A DNA stretch of 64,000 nt, from contig JACKQL020000018.1 of the NCBI GenBank assembly GCA_018296165.2, forward strand, positions 806,001 through 870,000, in the 5' to 3' direction. The translations under genes and the position numbers were made by a program. The notes below the pieces were generated by a model that saw only the letters and a program-made list of their open reading frames with translations, did not search any database and was not told the DNA's origin. Positions 35,866 through 47,491 of the stretch are shown here, in pieces (positions within the stretch are counted from its first letter, which is position 1; each line of letters opens with the position of its first letter). The stretch is from Termitomyces sp. T153 (lineage: Eukaryota; Basidiomycota; Agaricomycetes; Agaricales; Lyophyllaceae).

Positions 35866-36818
35866 ACATACCACTCTAGTGACTAGCATACTGGCTGTCA
35901 TACTAGGTGTCAAATTTAGCTACACTTTGGATTATTCATGTTCATGAACCATTCCTCCTGACTTGCCTATCTTGCTAGCAACCTTTTTTACCATTATTGA
36001 CTCCTTTGAGTTTCATTACCTTTACTTACTATAAATACTGCCATGTTTTCTATAGAACCATTGAAGAATTATACCTTGTTATTAGTGACTTTAGATCTAA
36101 GTCTTGCAAAGCTCTTTTTTTGCTCTAGCACTCCCTCTATTGAGTTAGCATCCTCATCATTTTGCTCAGCCAGTACCACTTTAGAGTACTATTTTGCCAA
36201 GTCCATGTTCAGCACTAGCACCTACAGCTAGTTTTGTTTTATTATCACTCCTGGATGTGTCTGAAGAAGATTTGCCAATTCCATTGTGCAGAAGACAATT
36301 CCCAGTTTGATTGGCCTTTGCTATGACTATCAACAAGTCTCAGGGTCAATCAGTCAAGCATGTTGGATTGGACCTTTGATCAGGAGTTTTTTCACATGGC
36401 CAACTTTATGTTGCACTCTCTTGGTGCACATCAGGAGATTGTATCAAAGTCATCTTGGACCTAGAAAACACATCAAGAAAGACTGCAAATATTGTCTATC
36501 AGGAAATCCTGAATGGTTTATAAATGTAAGTGTGAGTTTTGTTGAATTCAAGCAACAAATGCTAACTTCTATGAACTTCAGCACCTAATGTCTATAGCTG
36601 GACCATGTAGTATAAATATTCTTAATGGTTTATGAATGTAAGTGTGACAGTTTAAATAATTGCTTGGTTAGTACTAACTTTTGTAATTTTCAGCATCTCT
36701 AATATATACCAGTAGACATTGTAGTATTTTGTTAATAATGTAATATAGATACATGATTGGTTCATACATGAAATCTCAGTGTATTGAATTGTAAGAGAAA
36801 AGCAACACTTGGTCAACA
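35866..36818. other. CpG-poor relic sequence, no gene recognised
   Basis: Low-CpG, T-rich sequence with only short open frames. Nothing I can assign. Confidence 0.45.
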
Positions 36819-37048
36819 AAATATAAAGACCTAACTGAATGAAGTGAGGTTGGGTCTGGGACTTAGCATTGAGTTGGAAATACAAAGACCTAACTGAATG
36901 AAGTGAGGTTGGTCTGGGACTTAGCATTGAGTTAGAAATACAAGGACCTAACCAAACAAAGTGAGGTTGGGTCTGGGATGAAGCATTGAGTAGAATATTG
37001 AGGACCTAACTGAACAAAGTGAGGTTGGGTCTAGGATGAAGCAAGAGC
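36819..37048. repeat. Minisatellite, ~60-bp unit, 4 copies
   Basis: Units share AAGACCTAACTGAATGAAG, TGAGGTTGGGTCTGGGA and AGCATTGAGT. The third and fourth copies are more diverged (CCAAACAAAG, GATGAAGC). Confidence 0.85.
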
Positions 37049-37329
37049 TACAGGCCCATGCCAAAGGCATGGACTGTAGCTTGTATTAGTCATAGTGGAC
37101 AACTATACCAATCTGCCATGGTCCATTCCTTTTAAAACAAAAGACCAAGCATTTTCTGCACTGAATGCTTGGGAGCTGACATGAGAGAATGAGACATGAC
37201 TGAAGATTGGCATATATTGCACTGGGTTTGACAGAGAACTCAAAAGCAATGAAATGGAAGCATGGTTGGAAATAAGAGGGGTGACTAATGAGCACAGCAC
37301 TCCATACATGTCAGCATAGATAGGATGTG

Positions 37330-38860
37330 TCAAATGCATGCATCAAACACTGATGGAGAATGCCAGAGCAATAAGGATTAACTCTAGATGTCCTGAGTTT
37401 TTGTGGGGTGAATTCTACCTAACTTCAGCTTACCTTCACTTGAAAACACCAATGAAGAATAGTTTGACCAAAAGCCTGATTAATCTTACATGCATGAGAT
37501 TGGCTGCTGAGCTTTTGTCTTTGTCCTTACTCACAATCCCAAAGTCTGACCATAGTCCATCAAGTGCATGTTAATTAGGTATGGGCTTAATTCCAAGATG
37601 TATTGCTGCTGGGATAAAACAACAAAAAGGTATATCAATCCTATCATGTCAAGTTTGTTGAGTGCCATGAATCACCAAATGCAAAGACCATGTCATCACA
37701 GCCAGCAGCCAAACTAAAAGATGTCCCAATACTCACCTTGCAAGGACTCAATGAATCAGCATCCTTGTGCCTCAAGATGATGACAGCAACCCAACCATAT
37801 TTGAGATTTATGAAAAGGACTAACTACTACAAAACCACCCACAGCTGGCCCAATGTTGCCTTCAGGATAACAACACTGAAAATATACCTGGACATAATGA
37901 TGTAGGACCACAAAGATCAAACCAGATCCAACAGCCCACAGAGAAAACTGCTGGAGAAGGAGCCAGACAACCTACAACATTAAAGAGAACAGTGGAGGAG
38001 TTGAAGGAGAGTAGCCTGAGAATAAAGGAGAGGAAGGTGGAAAGAAGAGCAGTGGCAAACAAGTTGGAAGGAGGAGCAGAGGAAGGTGATGAACAAGTAC
38101 CTGTGACAATCAAAGACCAAAATTGGCAGATGCCCACAAGTGATCAAGGAACATGATCATCAAGTGCCCATGCCCACAATCAATCCTGACATCAATCATG
38201 ACAGAATCTTGGCAGCAATGCTAACACAGTTTAACAACATTGACCTATTGCCTGCAGGTACAGAGGAGGAACCTAGGACATGGGAAGAGGCTAAGAGAGA
38301 ACCAAATGCAGCAAAATGGAAGGAAGCCTACTGTGAAGAGATGAGATCATTGAAGGAGATGGGGGTGTACAAGCTCATACCACAATTGGAAGTATCACCA
38401 GAATACAAAGTCAGGTAAGGACAACTGGGATTCAAAATAAAGAGAGACAAGCATGGAAATCTGATCAGGCATAAGGTGCAGGTGGTATTCAAAGGCTATG
38501 AACAGATATATGGGAAAGGTTACAACAAAACCACATCCCTTACAGCACACATTGAATTATGGCAAATTCTACTGCACATTGCAGTGATAGAAGGATGGGA
38601 TGCAATGCAGATTGATGTGAAGACAGCCTTGCTCAATAGACTACTGCTGGACAACAAAGTACAATACATGGAGCAGCCTGAAGAGTTTGAGGAGCCAGAG
38701 AAGGAGGACTGGGTATGTGAGTTGGCCAGAGGGCTGTATGGGATGAAACAGGCAGGGAGGAGGAACAAAACACTGAATGAGAGATTGGTATTGTGTGGGT
38801 TTACAAGATTGGCATGTGAGTCCTGCATATATTACAGAAAGTCAATCACAGGCCATTTAT
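37330..38860 (+). pseudogene. Copia-4 integrase/RT relic
   Basis: Plus strand: the integrase end with MHQTLMENARAIRINSRCPE and FLWGEFYLTSAYLHLKTPMK, an acidic/basic linker (37.7-38.2 kb), then RT with TWEEAKREPNAAKWKEAYCE, VQVVFKGYEQIYGKGYN, WDAMQIDVKTALLNRLLLDN, ELARGLYGMKQAGR and FTRLACESCIYYRK. Truncated at the YxDD region, with several frame breaks. No LTRs assigned. Confidence 0.85.
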
Positions 38861-40198
38861 GTAGACACTTAGTGCACTTGTATTTATATATTAGTAACTT
38901 TATTCTGCCAGAAATAGAGTGTGATAAATGGATTTGGCAACCAATTGGTGCATAAAGAGGCCGAATTGAAAGTTGGAGGAACCTGAAGCATCTGCACCTG
39001 GTGAAAGAGTTGTTGATGAAAGAGTCATTCAATATTTTCTTGAATCATATAGTAAATACCAAGTTGTTTGGGTCACAGGTGTCTGTGTGACTGTTTTGCA
39101 GAGCTCATTTGACACATCCGTTTCCCTGGTTTTAGGTCTAATCACTTGTAACTCTTTCATCCAAGTGGTGTCATTGATTTGATGAGGTCAACTTTTGTTC
39201 CAGTTGCCAATAACCTTACACCAATATTCAAGAATTTCCACTTACAGCTACATAGATAAGATTAAGGCCTGAAGAGATACTGTGATGTTGTAGAGCTTCT
39301 AATCAATTTCCAACATGATCTTCCTGGCCTTTGTCAAAGGATCATCATGGTTTCTGATGGAGAGAATACCTCCATCCCATTAAAGTTGGCTGTGCACTAC
39401 AAAGGTATTGTATCATTGTTGACTCTGTTCAAGGTTGGAGAACACCTCTCAGGAAGTCTGTGGCTATTAACAGCTGCCACAGGTGAGCACTGACTAGCAC
39501 TTGTGCATGATCCAGTATGAAGGATGATGTATCCTCTTCTCCTACTCAGTCTGAGTCCTAGGATCTGAAACCATGATGAATTCTGCCAAACAACCTGATC
39601 AAGACAGGTTTATGCACACATTTGACTATAGAAGTCAAGAATTTGCAATAGCTGTTTCTCTGCCCTTATATCCCATCTATGTTGTCACAATTTATCAGTT
39701 CTCCAAATTTGTACTACACTTCAAGCTCACAGAGGGGGTGAGGGATGTGAGGTGGCCTATGAGGAGTGATGATGCTTTGAACAATGATTGTATGAAGAGG
39801 ATCATGTGAGAGGTAAGTAAACACAATCACTTCTTTCCCTTTTCATCCTTTGAGAACTCAATGTAGATCCACATCAACAAAATGATGTTTATGTCAATGA
39901 TGAGGACATCTTGTTCCTCAAAATTAAAATGGAGATATGAACCAAATATTTTGGTCTGGGTCATTCATGATTCCAGGTGCCAAGTGGTGTAAAAAAGTGC
40001 CCATACAAAGGCAGTTGCTTCTTTCTCACATGCAATCTGCCCCCAGAGTATCCTCAGAGCCCTCGAAAATATGTTTTGTGACATTTATTCTGCATCCTAG
40101 CATATGTTGACCCAGTGTATTCTCTTGACATTTGACTCAAAGCAAGGGTGCATTGCAGAGCTGAGCAGGCTGTGGTCTTCTAATATTACATTGGAAGA
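38861..40198. other. CpG-poor relic, no clear coding content
   Basis: Short open frames only; possible Copia RT traces near 39.85-39.95 kb (KYFGLGHS-like). The chromodomain Gypsy element inserted at its right end; the same old repeat seems to continue at 51041-51330. Confidence 0.45.
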
Positions 40199-40203
40199 GA
40201 TCT

Positions 40204-41204
40204 TGTCAGGTTCCGCTGACGACAGGGGCTCAGTACACTGGCGAGTCCTTACTAAGCGGACGTGATGTCCTGCGCTTATAACCAGGCGTCTGGAGTTGGA
40301 GCGGAGGTGGGGAAAGCTTGCAAGGGGCCCCTAGGGAGAGCGGCCCAAGTAAGTCCTGAGTGATTCAGAGGGGTCTAAGACCGGAGGTACTGGTCATTGA
40401 CCCAGGGCGGGTGTCAGGGCTAGTTAGTGGGCGCACAAGTAGATTTCTGGGGTAGGTGGAGGCTTCTCGGTTGATGGGGGGCGGGGTCGGAGTTGGACAG
40501 AGGATTACCGGGGCTTGGTGGGTTCCGGGGCCGAGCGGGTAGCGAGGTCCGGAGTTGTCGTTAAGAATGTTCAGGTCGTGGCGCGTGCGCGGAGTTTGTA
40601 CTGACATAGGGAGCAAGGGAACTTCAGAGGAACAAAGGAAATATGTACAGTCGAGACGAGACGGAGATGAGACAAGACTGAGAAAAGATAGATTCGAAGC
40701 CTAGAAACAGAAATAGAGACAAGACAAGAGACGAAACATAGGAAACCGGTAAAATGTAATATCAAGACTAAAGTTCGAGGAGTTATTCTATGGCTTATAT
40801 ACCAACTACTGGGTGCCTCCGAGGGCGGCGGATATGATGGCGGGGGTCAACGGAGCTGTGCTGAGTTGACGGGTGTCGGGTACAATCTAAGGTCGGGCCG
40901 CGGCGGTATTCTGATGGGATCAGTTGGGGGGGCGGCCGCTCCGGGGACGTCGTGACACTCCGGGACGGGTCGGGTAAACTAGGGTAGAGGGTTGGGGACG
41001 TATGACGTGGCCAGGAACGGTGGGGGAAGGTTTCAAGGGGGTGTCAATGGCTATGGAGAGGGAGTTGCCATCGGGGTTTGCCGGAGAAGCGTCGGAGTTG
41101 TCTGGTGTGAGCGTTGAAAGTGTGGGCGGAGTTCCGGGGAGTTAGGCGGGAAATTGGGAGGGGTTGGGAGCAGTGTCTAGGGAGCTAGGGAGCGGGTCAT
41201 GACA
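40204..41204 (-). repeat. Gypsy left (3') LTR, 1,001 bp
   Basis: Exact length match to the right LTR with no indels seen. Contains the TATA box (40794-40801) and transcript-start region (40757-40769) at the positions equivalent to the right LTR. Confidence 0.95.
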
Positions 41205-41217
41205 TCACCCCCCCTTC
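41205..41217 (-). other. Gypsy polypurine tract
   Basis: On the minus strand GAAGGGGGGGTGA directly precedes the 3' LTR, as required for plus-strand priming. Confidence 0.75.
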
Positions 41218-41372
41218 AGCATCGAGACCCTTGAGACGCGGGGAGCAAGTCGGGGATCAGTAGGGCGTGGGAATCAAAGTTGATCAATATTGATCAAACC
41301 GCAGCGAGCGGCGGCGGCGTGGGGAAGGAAGTTGAGGTGCGGCCGCCATTCGTCAGGGGCCCCTTCTTGATT

Positions 41373-41380
41373 TATTAAAA
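41373..41380 (+). promoter_or_regulatory. TATA-like box for the antisense gene
   Basis: TATTAAAA 38-45 bp upstream of the ATG at 41418 on the plus strand, in the element interior just outside the LTR. Confidence 0.4.
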
Positions 41381-41417
41381 GGGGTGGACGCACCCAGGAG
41401 TCTGCCAGCTTGTTGCA

Positions 41418-43113
41418 ATGTCTTCTTCAGCTTATTCTCCCACAGCATCTAGGTTGCCGTCCCCGCCTTCCCAGCCATCATCCTCCGAAGATTCAGAGGG
41501 TCGCCGAGATCGCCGTCGGGTCGAGGCGATGTACCGTAGTTGTGAGTGCCGCCCGTTCCATGTACCCCAGGACACTGATCGTCCCTTCGCAGAGTTGTCC
41601 GCGGCCGTGGCTGGTCCCTCAGGGCCACCGTCTGGTGCGGATGCGACGCAGCCCCCGGCGGGCATGGTCACTTCTACGCGTTCCAAGTCTGGCATTTGCC
41701 TGGGGGTGGTCCGGCTTGTCCCAGAGGGTTCGAGGGTGGTACAGGTGGAGGTGATGCTGGAGCAGTTTGCCGAGGCGGTGGGTCGGGCGAGGGGTCCCCC
41801 CACCCTCAAGTGGTGTCAGGCGGCGGCTCCAGTGAGTGGCCACTTAGCTTCATGTTTCCCAAACCAACATGTCCCTGCAGTGTGCGTCTTGTACCCAACG
41901 AGGGGAGCAGTGTGAGTTTGAGGAACCAGCATCGGGGGTACGGCAGGACACATCAGTGTGCCTTCCATGCTGTTTGCAGCACGAGAAGTGCTCCGTCACC
42001 CTGAGCTGGCGGGCCGTTTGCGTCGCGGCAGAGCAAGGGTGGGATCAGGGTTGGGTCGCAGCGCAGCTGGAGGAAGGGCGGAAGGGCAGGGTGTCAGGGA
42101 GGGGCTCCGGGGCTGGGGAAGGGGAACGGGTTAGCGCGCCTGTCATGAAGGTGGGCCCTCCGTGGGGTGGGCGGAGGGAGGGGGCCCCTTCCAGGCAGGA
42201 GAAAGGGAAACGGAGGGCGTCCCCTTCACCCGAGGCGGGTCCCAGTAAGCAGGCGCGGGGCAAGCAGGTGATGGGGGGCCCCCCTGGTTCCGCGGTGTAT
42301 TCCCCTATGTCCGGAGCCCCCGTTGAGCAGTCCGCAGATAGGTTGTGGTCGGTTGCGGAGGCCTACCTGCGGCGTTGGGTAGAGGGCTTGGAACGGTTGT
42401 TGGTCGCACGTGAGGAGGAGATTCAGGGGGTACGGGAGGAGAGGGACGGGGCTTGATGGGAGTTGGACGGGGTTCAGAGGGAACGGGACCTGGCGCGGAA
42501 AGACAAGGACGTCGCCGTCGGGACTGCCACGGAGCGATTATCTTGTCTGCAGGAGTTGGAGGTGCGGACGGTGCATTTGCAGGCACGGGCGGAGGCGGCA
42601 GAGGTGGCGATGCAGCAGGCAGGAGGCTCAGGGGTGCGGGAGACTCAGCAGGGTTCCAGTGCTGGGGAAGTCCGGGCGGCGGCGGAGAGGGCGCAGCGGC
42701 GGGAGGAGTGGCTCGCCAACGAGGCGGCCTCGGGCCGGCGAGGAGTGCTTCGTGAGTGGTTTCCCCGCTTTCTTCTCCTAAGCGCTGATTCAAGTTCCAC
42801 AGACTGGGCCCAGGAGCATCGCATCCTTCTCGACGGGGCGTCGGCAGCGCTGGGGTCCATCCATGATGGGTTGGCGAGGATGCCCGGGGACCTTCCGCCA
42901 GAGTTGGGTCAAGGGGTTACGCAGATGGGGTGTCTGTTGGCAGGGCATCAGCGGAGGGCAACAGCAGACCCCGGGGCGTGGTGGGAGGTAGCGACGGACG
43001 TGGAGGAACCGCTCCCCGGGCAACCCGAGGTTCTGGCGGCAGTAGTGGCACAGTTGGAAGTGTTCATGGTGGGAGGGGTAGCGGGGTTGGGGTCGGAGGA
43101 GGAGGGAGAGTGA
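41418..43113 (+). pseudogene. Antisense gene in the Gypsy element: Zn2Cys6-like, basic, coiled-coil protein (one nonsense codon)
   Basis: Transcribed opposite to Gag-Pol. Exon 1 41418-41831, a 49-nt intron 41832-41880 with perfect GTGAGT/CTGCAG borders, exon 2 41881-43113; 1,647 nt, one frame. A single TGA at 42454-42456 interrupts it and may come from CGA. In order: Ser/Pro-rich acidic N-terminus; a ~100-residue segment with RLVPEGSRVVQVEVMLEQF; the cysteine motif CASCTQRGEQC and CLPCCLQHEKC, spaced CX2CX6C-X16-CX2CX6C as in fungal Zn2Cys6 domains; a Lys/Arg-rich stretch around KGKRRASPSPEAGPSKQARGK (probable nuclear signal); and a Glu/Arg/Ala-rich coiled coil from ~residue 300. A TATA-like box precedes it. 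The intron proves it is read on this strand and is not part of the genomic Gag-Pol RNA. Role unknown; DNA or RNA binding is inferred. Confidence 0.82.
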
Positions 43114-43343
43114 GGGGAATTCGGACCCTGTCGTTGACTTGTTCCCTGCCCCTTTCTTGTTCAAGTATATACCTGTACACTGCTTGCTCCTATACAGTCT
43201 TCGGACCTTCTGCTGAGTGTGGGGAGTTTCAGATAGAGCGAGGAGAGGAGTAAGTGGAAACACGTAGGAGAGTATTGGTGGGAGTTGAATCCCTGGTGAA
43301 CCCAGAGGTGGGGGTTACGCCCACTATTGCCATCTGTGTTGGG

Positions 43344-46300
43344 TCAGTCCCGGGGGTTCCGGAGCTTGGCAGGATTCCGTCAGTGGAAGTCCCGGAGTTC
43401 GTCGGGGGCTCTGTCGAGGTTCTTTCAGGGTTCCCACGTATTGTCCTCAGGTCCGTAGCCCTTCCAGCGGACCAAGTACTGGAGTCGGCCGCGAACTACC
43501 TGGGAGTCGAGGATCTCGTCGACCTCGTAGTGATACTTGTCCTCGACTTTGACGGGGGGCGGTCAGCTGGGGCGTTGGCCGGGGAAAGGGTCTGGAGCGT
43601 GCCTTTCAAGGAGTCGAACGTGGAACACAGGGTGGAGGCCCTTCAGACCCGGAGGCAGGTCGAGCTTGTAAGCGTGGGTGGAGACCTTCCGGAGGATCTT
43701 GAATGGACCGAGGCGTTTGTGGTTGAGTTTGATAGAAGGCCTCCAGGTCTTAAGATTTCGTCGGTCGAGCCAGACCAAGGTGCTGGGGGGCCAGTTGGGG
43801 GTTGGCTTGCGACGGGCATTGGCGTGCTTGGAGTAGGCTTGGTTGGCGGTGTCGATCTCATCCCAGAGGAATTGGTGGAGGGATCGGAGGTCCTTGGCGA
43901 CTTCGTGGGCAACGTGGGAAGGGATGTCTTTGAGGGACAGCGTGAGTCGAGGATTGTAGCCCTTGTTGGCGTAAAAGGGGGAAACTCCGGTGGCAGAGTG
44001 AGGTGTGTTGTTGTAGGTGAATTCGGCGAGGGGAAGCTCCACGCGCCAGTTGTTCTGTAAATAGTTAACGTAGAGGCGAAGATACTGTTCTAACGTCTGG
44101 TTTACGCGCTCGGTTTGCCCATCAGTTTCCGGGTGGTAGGTGGTAGAGAGGCTGGTCTTGATTTCGAGCGCCTTGCACAGCGATTGCCAGAAATGAGATA
44201 CGAATAGGGGTCCACGGTCAGAGACGATGTCGTCGGGAAGTCCGTGTTTGGAGAATACGTGTTCTAGAAATAGTTTGGCAAAATCCGGGGCGGTGTCAGT
44301 GGTGTGGCAGGGAATAAAGAGGGCTTGCTTGGTAAGGCGGCAGACGACGACGAGGATTGCGTCGAAACCTTCAGAGTCGGGGAGTTCGACGATATGATCC
44401 ATTGATATTGAAGACCAGGGGCGGCGACCGACGGGGAGGGGTTTCAGTAATCCGTGGGGGCGATGGCGGGGGACTTTGGCCCGTAGGCAGGGTTCGCAGG
44501 CCCTCATGTATTGCGTGACGTCCTTCTTCATTCCTGGCCAAAAATAAGTCCGGGAGATGAGTTGAAGGGTCTTACAAATTCCTGGGTGCCCCCGGAGTTT
44601 GTGATTGTGGTGCTGCCAGAGTATGTTGAGGCGAATGGACTTGTGGTCCGGGGCGTAGATTTGTCCACTTCGGAGCAGCAGGTGGTGGTCCGGGGATAGC
44701 AAAAAGGGGTTGTCTACGCTCGACTCGTTGGGGTTGTTGCGGGGGTCGTGCTGGTTGAAGAAGGGGTCCGGGGGTGAATTCCTGATTTGCTGGAGGATTC
44801 CTTCTTTGTTTAAAATCAGCACGGCATGTAGATGTTCGGGTGGGATTATCACTCGATGGTTGAATGCATTTTGTTTGGTTTCAAACGATTTCTTCGGATA
44901 CATGTCGGATCTCCGAGTGAGGGCGTCGGGCTTTGTGCCAAGTCACCCAGGGCGGTAGTGAATGGTAAAATTGTACTCCAAAAGGGTTTCGGACCATTGA
45001 GCCTGGCGGCGGCTGAGCTGTTTTGTGGTCGTGAAGTATTGCAGGTTGTTGTAATCGGAGTAGACTTGGATGTGGTGCGGGGACCCTTTGAGGTAGGCCC
45101 GCCACTGATGAAAGGCTTTGACAATCGCAAGGAGTTCCTTGTCGTAAATGTCGTAGTTGAGTTCCGCTGGGATCATTGATTGGGTGTAGAAGGCAACGGG
45201 GCGGAGATCCTTGCCCTCCGAATTTGACTGGGAGAGTATCCCGGCAATAGCGTAGTCGGAGGTGTCACATTTGAGCATGATCGGTAGGGAGGGGTCAAAA
45301 TGGCAGAGGACCAGAGTGGAGGTGAAGGCCTTCTTCAGGAGGAGGAATACGCCCTGGCACTTGCTGTCCCAATCCCAAGGGGTGTCCTTCCTTGTGAGCC
45401 GGTTGAGGGGTTTGGTGATTCCGGAGTAGTTGTCGATGAAGCGGCAATAGAAGTTAGCAAACCCCAAGAATGACTGTACCTCCTTGACGTTCCGCAGGGA
45501 GGGCCAGTTGAGTATTGCGTCGACCTTGGCGGGGTCCATGCGCACGCCGTCGGGGGTGACGATGACCCCGAGATATTTGACTTCTGCTGTGTGGAATGAG
45601 CACTTTTCAGGTTTAGCATGAAGGTGATACTCTCGGAGTCGTTCCAGGACACGGCGGATGTGCTCCGAATGCTCCGCCGGCAAATTCGAGTAGATCAGGA
45701 TATCGTCCAAATATACGATGACAAAGACATTGTTCATGTTGTGAAAAATGTCATTCATGAAGTACTGGAAGGTGGTGGGGGAGTTAGTCATTCCAAAGGG
45801 CATTACAAGATACTCAAAGAGGCCGTAGCGGGTGCGAAAGGCGGTCTTCCATTCATGCCCTGGGGCAATCCGGACGTTGTTGTAGCCGGAATGAAGGTCG
45901 ATTTTCGTGTAAATTTTGGCGCTGCAAAGGCGATCAACAAGGTCTCTGATTAAGGGGAGGGGGTACCGGTTCTTCTTGGTGACTTTGTTGAGTCCCCGGT
46001 AATCCACACAGAGTCGGAGGGATCCGTCTTTTTTCTTGGCAAACAAAACCAGAGCACTAGCTGCGGAGATCGAGGGACGTATGAAACCTTTGCCAAGCAT
46101 GTCGTCGAGGTATTCCTTCAGGGCCCAGAGCTCGATTTCGGACATGTTGTAGATCTTGCCAAACAGGGGTGAGGTGCCTTCTTCGAGGTCGATCTGGTGG
46201 TCGTAGGAGCGGTGCGGAGGGAGTTCCTTGGCACTTCCTTCGGAGAACACGTCAGTGAACTTATGATACTCCGGGGGAACTACTTTGGATAGGATCTGTT

Positions 46301-47420
46301 CCTCTGTCTTCTTTTCTGGCGTGGTAGTCCCTGCGCGGAGGTATTCCTCTGGTAGGGCCGGAGTGACTTGCAACTGGAAGGCGGGGGTGCCTTCTCGTAG
46401 GAGGCGTGCAAAGGGGACGGCGCTGATGATTTTAATGTCGAGGTTTCTGGAGTCGACGGGGCTGGGTCCTGTAGATGTAGCAGTCGGATCCGGGGTGGCG
46501 TCGGGGTCCGGGATAGGCTGGAAGCAGAGGTAGATGGTGGCTGCTAAGCTCGCTTCGGGGCCGGGGAATTGCATGGTAAGGTTCTTCCAGTTGATGTCGG
46601 GATTGACGTCTTGTAGCCACGGGAGTCTGAGCACGATTGGGGTCGACGGGGGTAGTTGGGTAACAAGGAGTCGGGCCTGGAACTGCAGGTCGTTATCGAG
46701 GGTGAGGGTGTTGTCATGGTACTGCGTAATTCTTGTTGTGGCGGGGCTCCCATCGAAGAGTTGGAGCTCGAGGAGTTTGTCGAGGTCGTTGCGTCAGAGG
46801 TCAAGTTGGTTGCTGACGAAGACACCGGAGGCGCCACTGTCTACAAGGGCGGGAAGTACCTTGAGCGAGCCGCCAAGTCGGACATAGATGACAAACGATC
46901 GCGCAGACCTAGAGTGAAGTTGCGGCGGGGTCCGGGGTGGGTTGATCGTGGTCTCGGAGCTCTCGGAGGGGGGTGAGACATGGAAGGGTACCAGTCCAGA
47001 GTCGGTGGGGTTGTCCCGGTCGAGGCGTAGGGTGAGACTGGGCCAATTGACACGGGGATTGGTGGAGCAGAGCCATGAGAACCCTAAGACAATGGGGGCA
47101 GAGGGGTGTAATTTTGTGACGAGTAGTCGGAGTTCTTGCTGTTGTCCGTCGGCGAAGGTCAGGGTCGTTTCTAGGCAATGAGTGATGTCTCCCGCTGGGG
47201 TAGAGTCTCTGTCAAAGAGTTTGAGGGGGATCAGGGTGGGAAGACGGCGGAGGAGTTGTGGGGCGAGCGCTGCCAGGGATTCATCAATAAAGTTATCGGT
47301 GGCGCCGCTGTCGACTAGTGTGGGGACGGGTTTGTCGGTGAAGGGAAGAGTGGTGCGGAGGAGGTTTGTGGAGGATTGAGAGGGGAGGTGTGCTGGGGGG
47401 TTGTCCGGGGCGGGCATCAT
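43344..47420 (-). pseudogene. Gypsy Pol: two retropepsin-like domains, RT, RNase H, integrase, chromodomain
   Basis: One frame on the minus strand from 47420 to 43344, broken by TGA codons at 46796, 44945, 43565, 43427 and 43382 (first base). First protease-like domain: LVDSGATDNFID (~47.3 kb) ... APIVLGFSWL. Second: LVDSGASGVFVSNQ (~46.83 kb) ... TPIVLRLPWL. RT: KEYLDDMLGKGFIRPS, FGMTNSPTTFQYFMN and YLDDILIYS. RNase H: CDTSDYAIAGILSQ. Integrase: an H/C zinc part with RACEPCLRAK, then ISMDHIVELP, IVSDRGPLFVS and DGQTERVNQTLEQY. C-terminal chromodomain: [10 protein letters not shown]...[16 protein letters not shown], then DELRDFH. Pol is in the -1 frame relative to Gag. Confidence 0.93.
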
Positions 47421-47491
47421 TGCGCGGAGGAGTGTGGCTGGGGCGGAGAAGACGTCGGGATGTGGTCCGCAGTCTAGTGTGTCTTCCAGAC

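Noticed and set aside
42305..42793. 162-codon Pro/Arg-rich minus-strand frame in the Gypsy element
   Set aside because: Shadow of the plus-strand Zn2Cys6-like gene; it lies beyond the end of Pol and has no motif.
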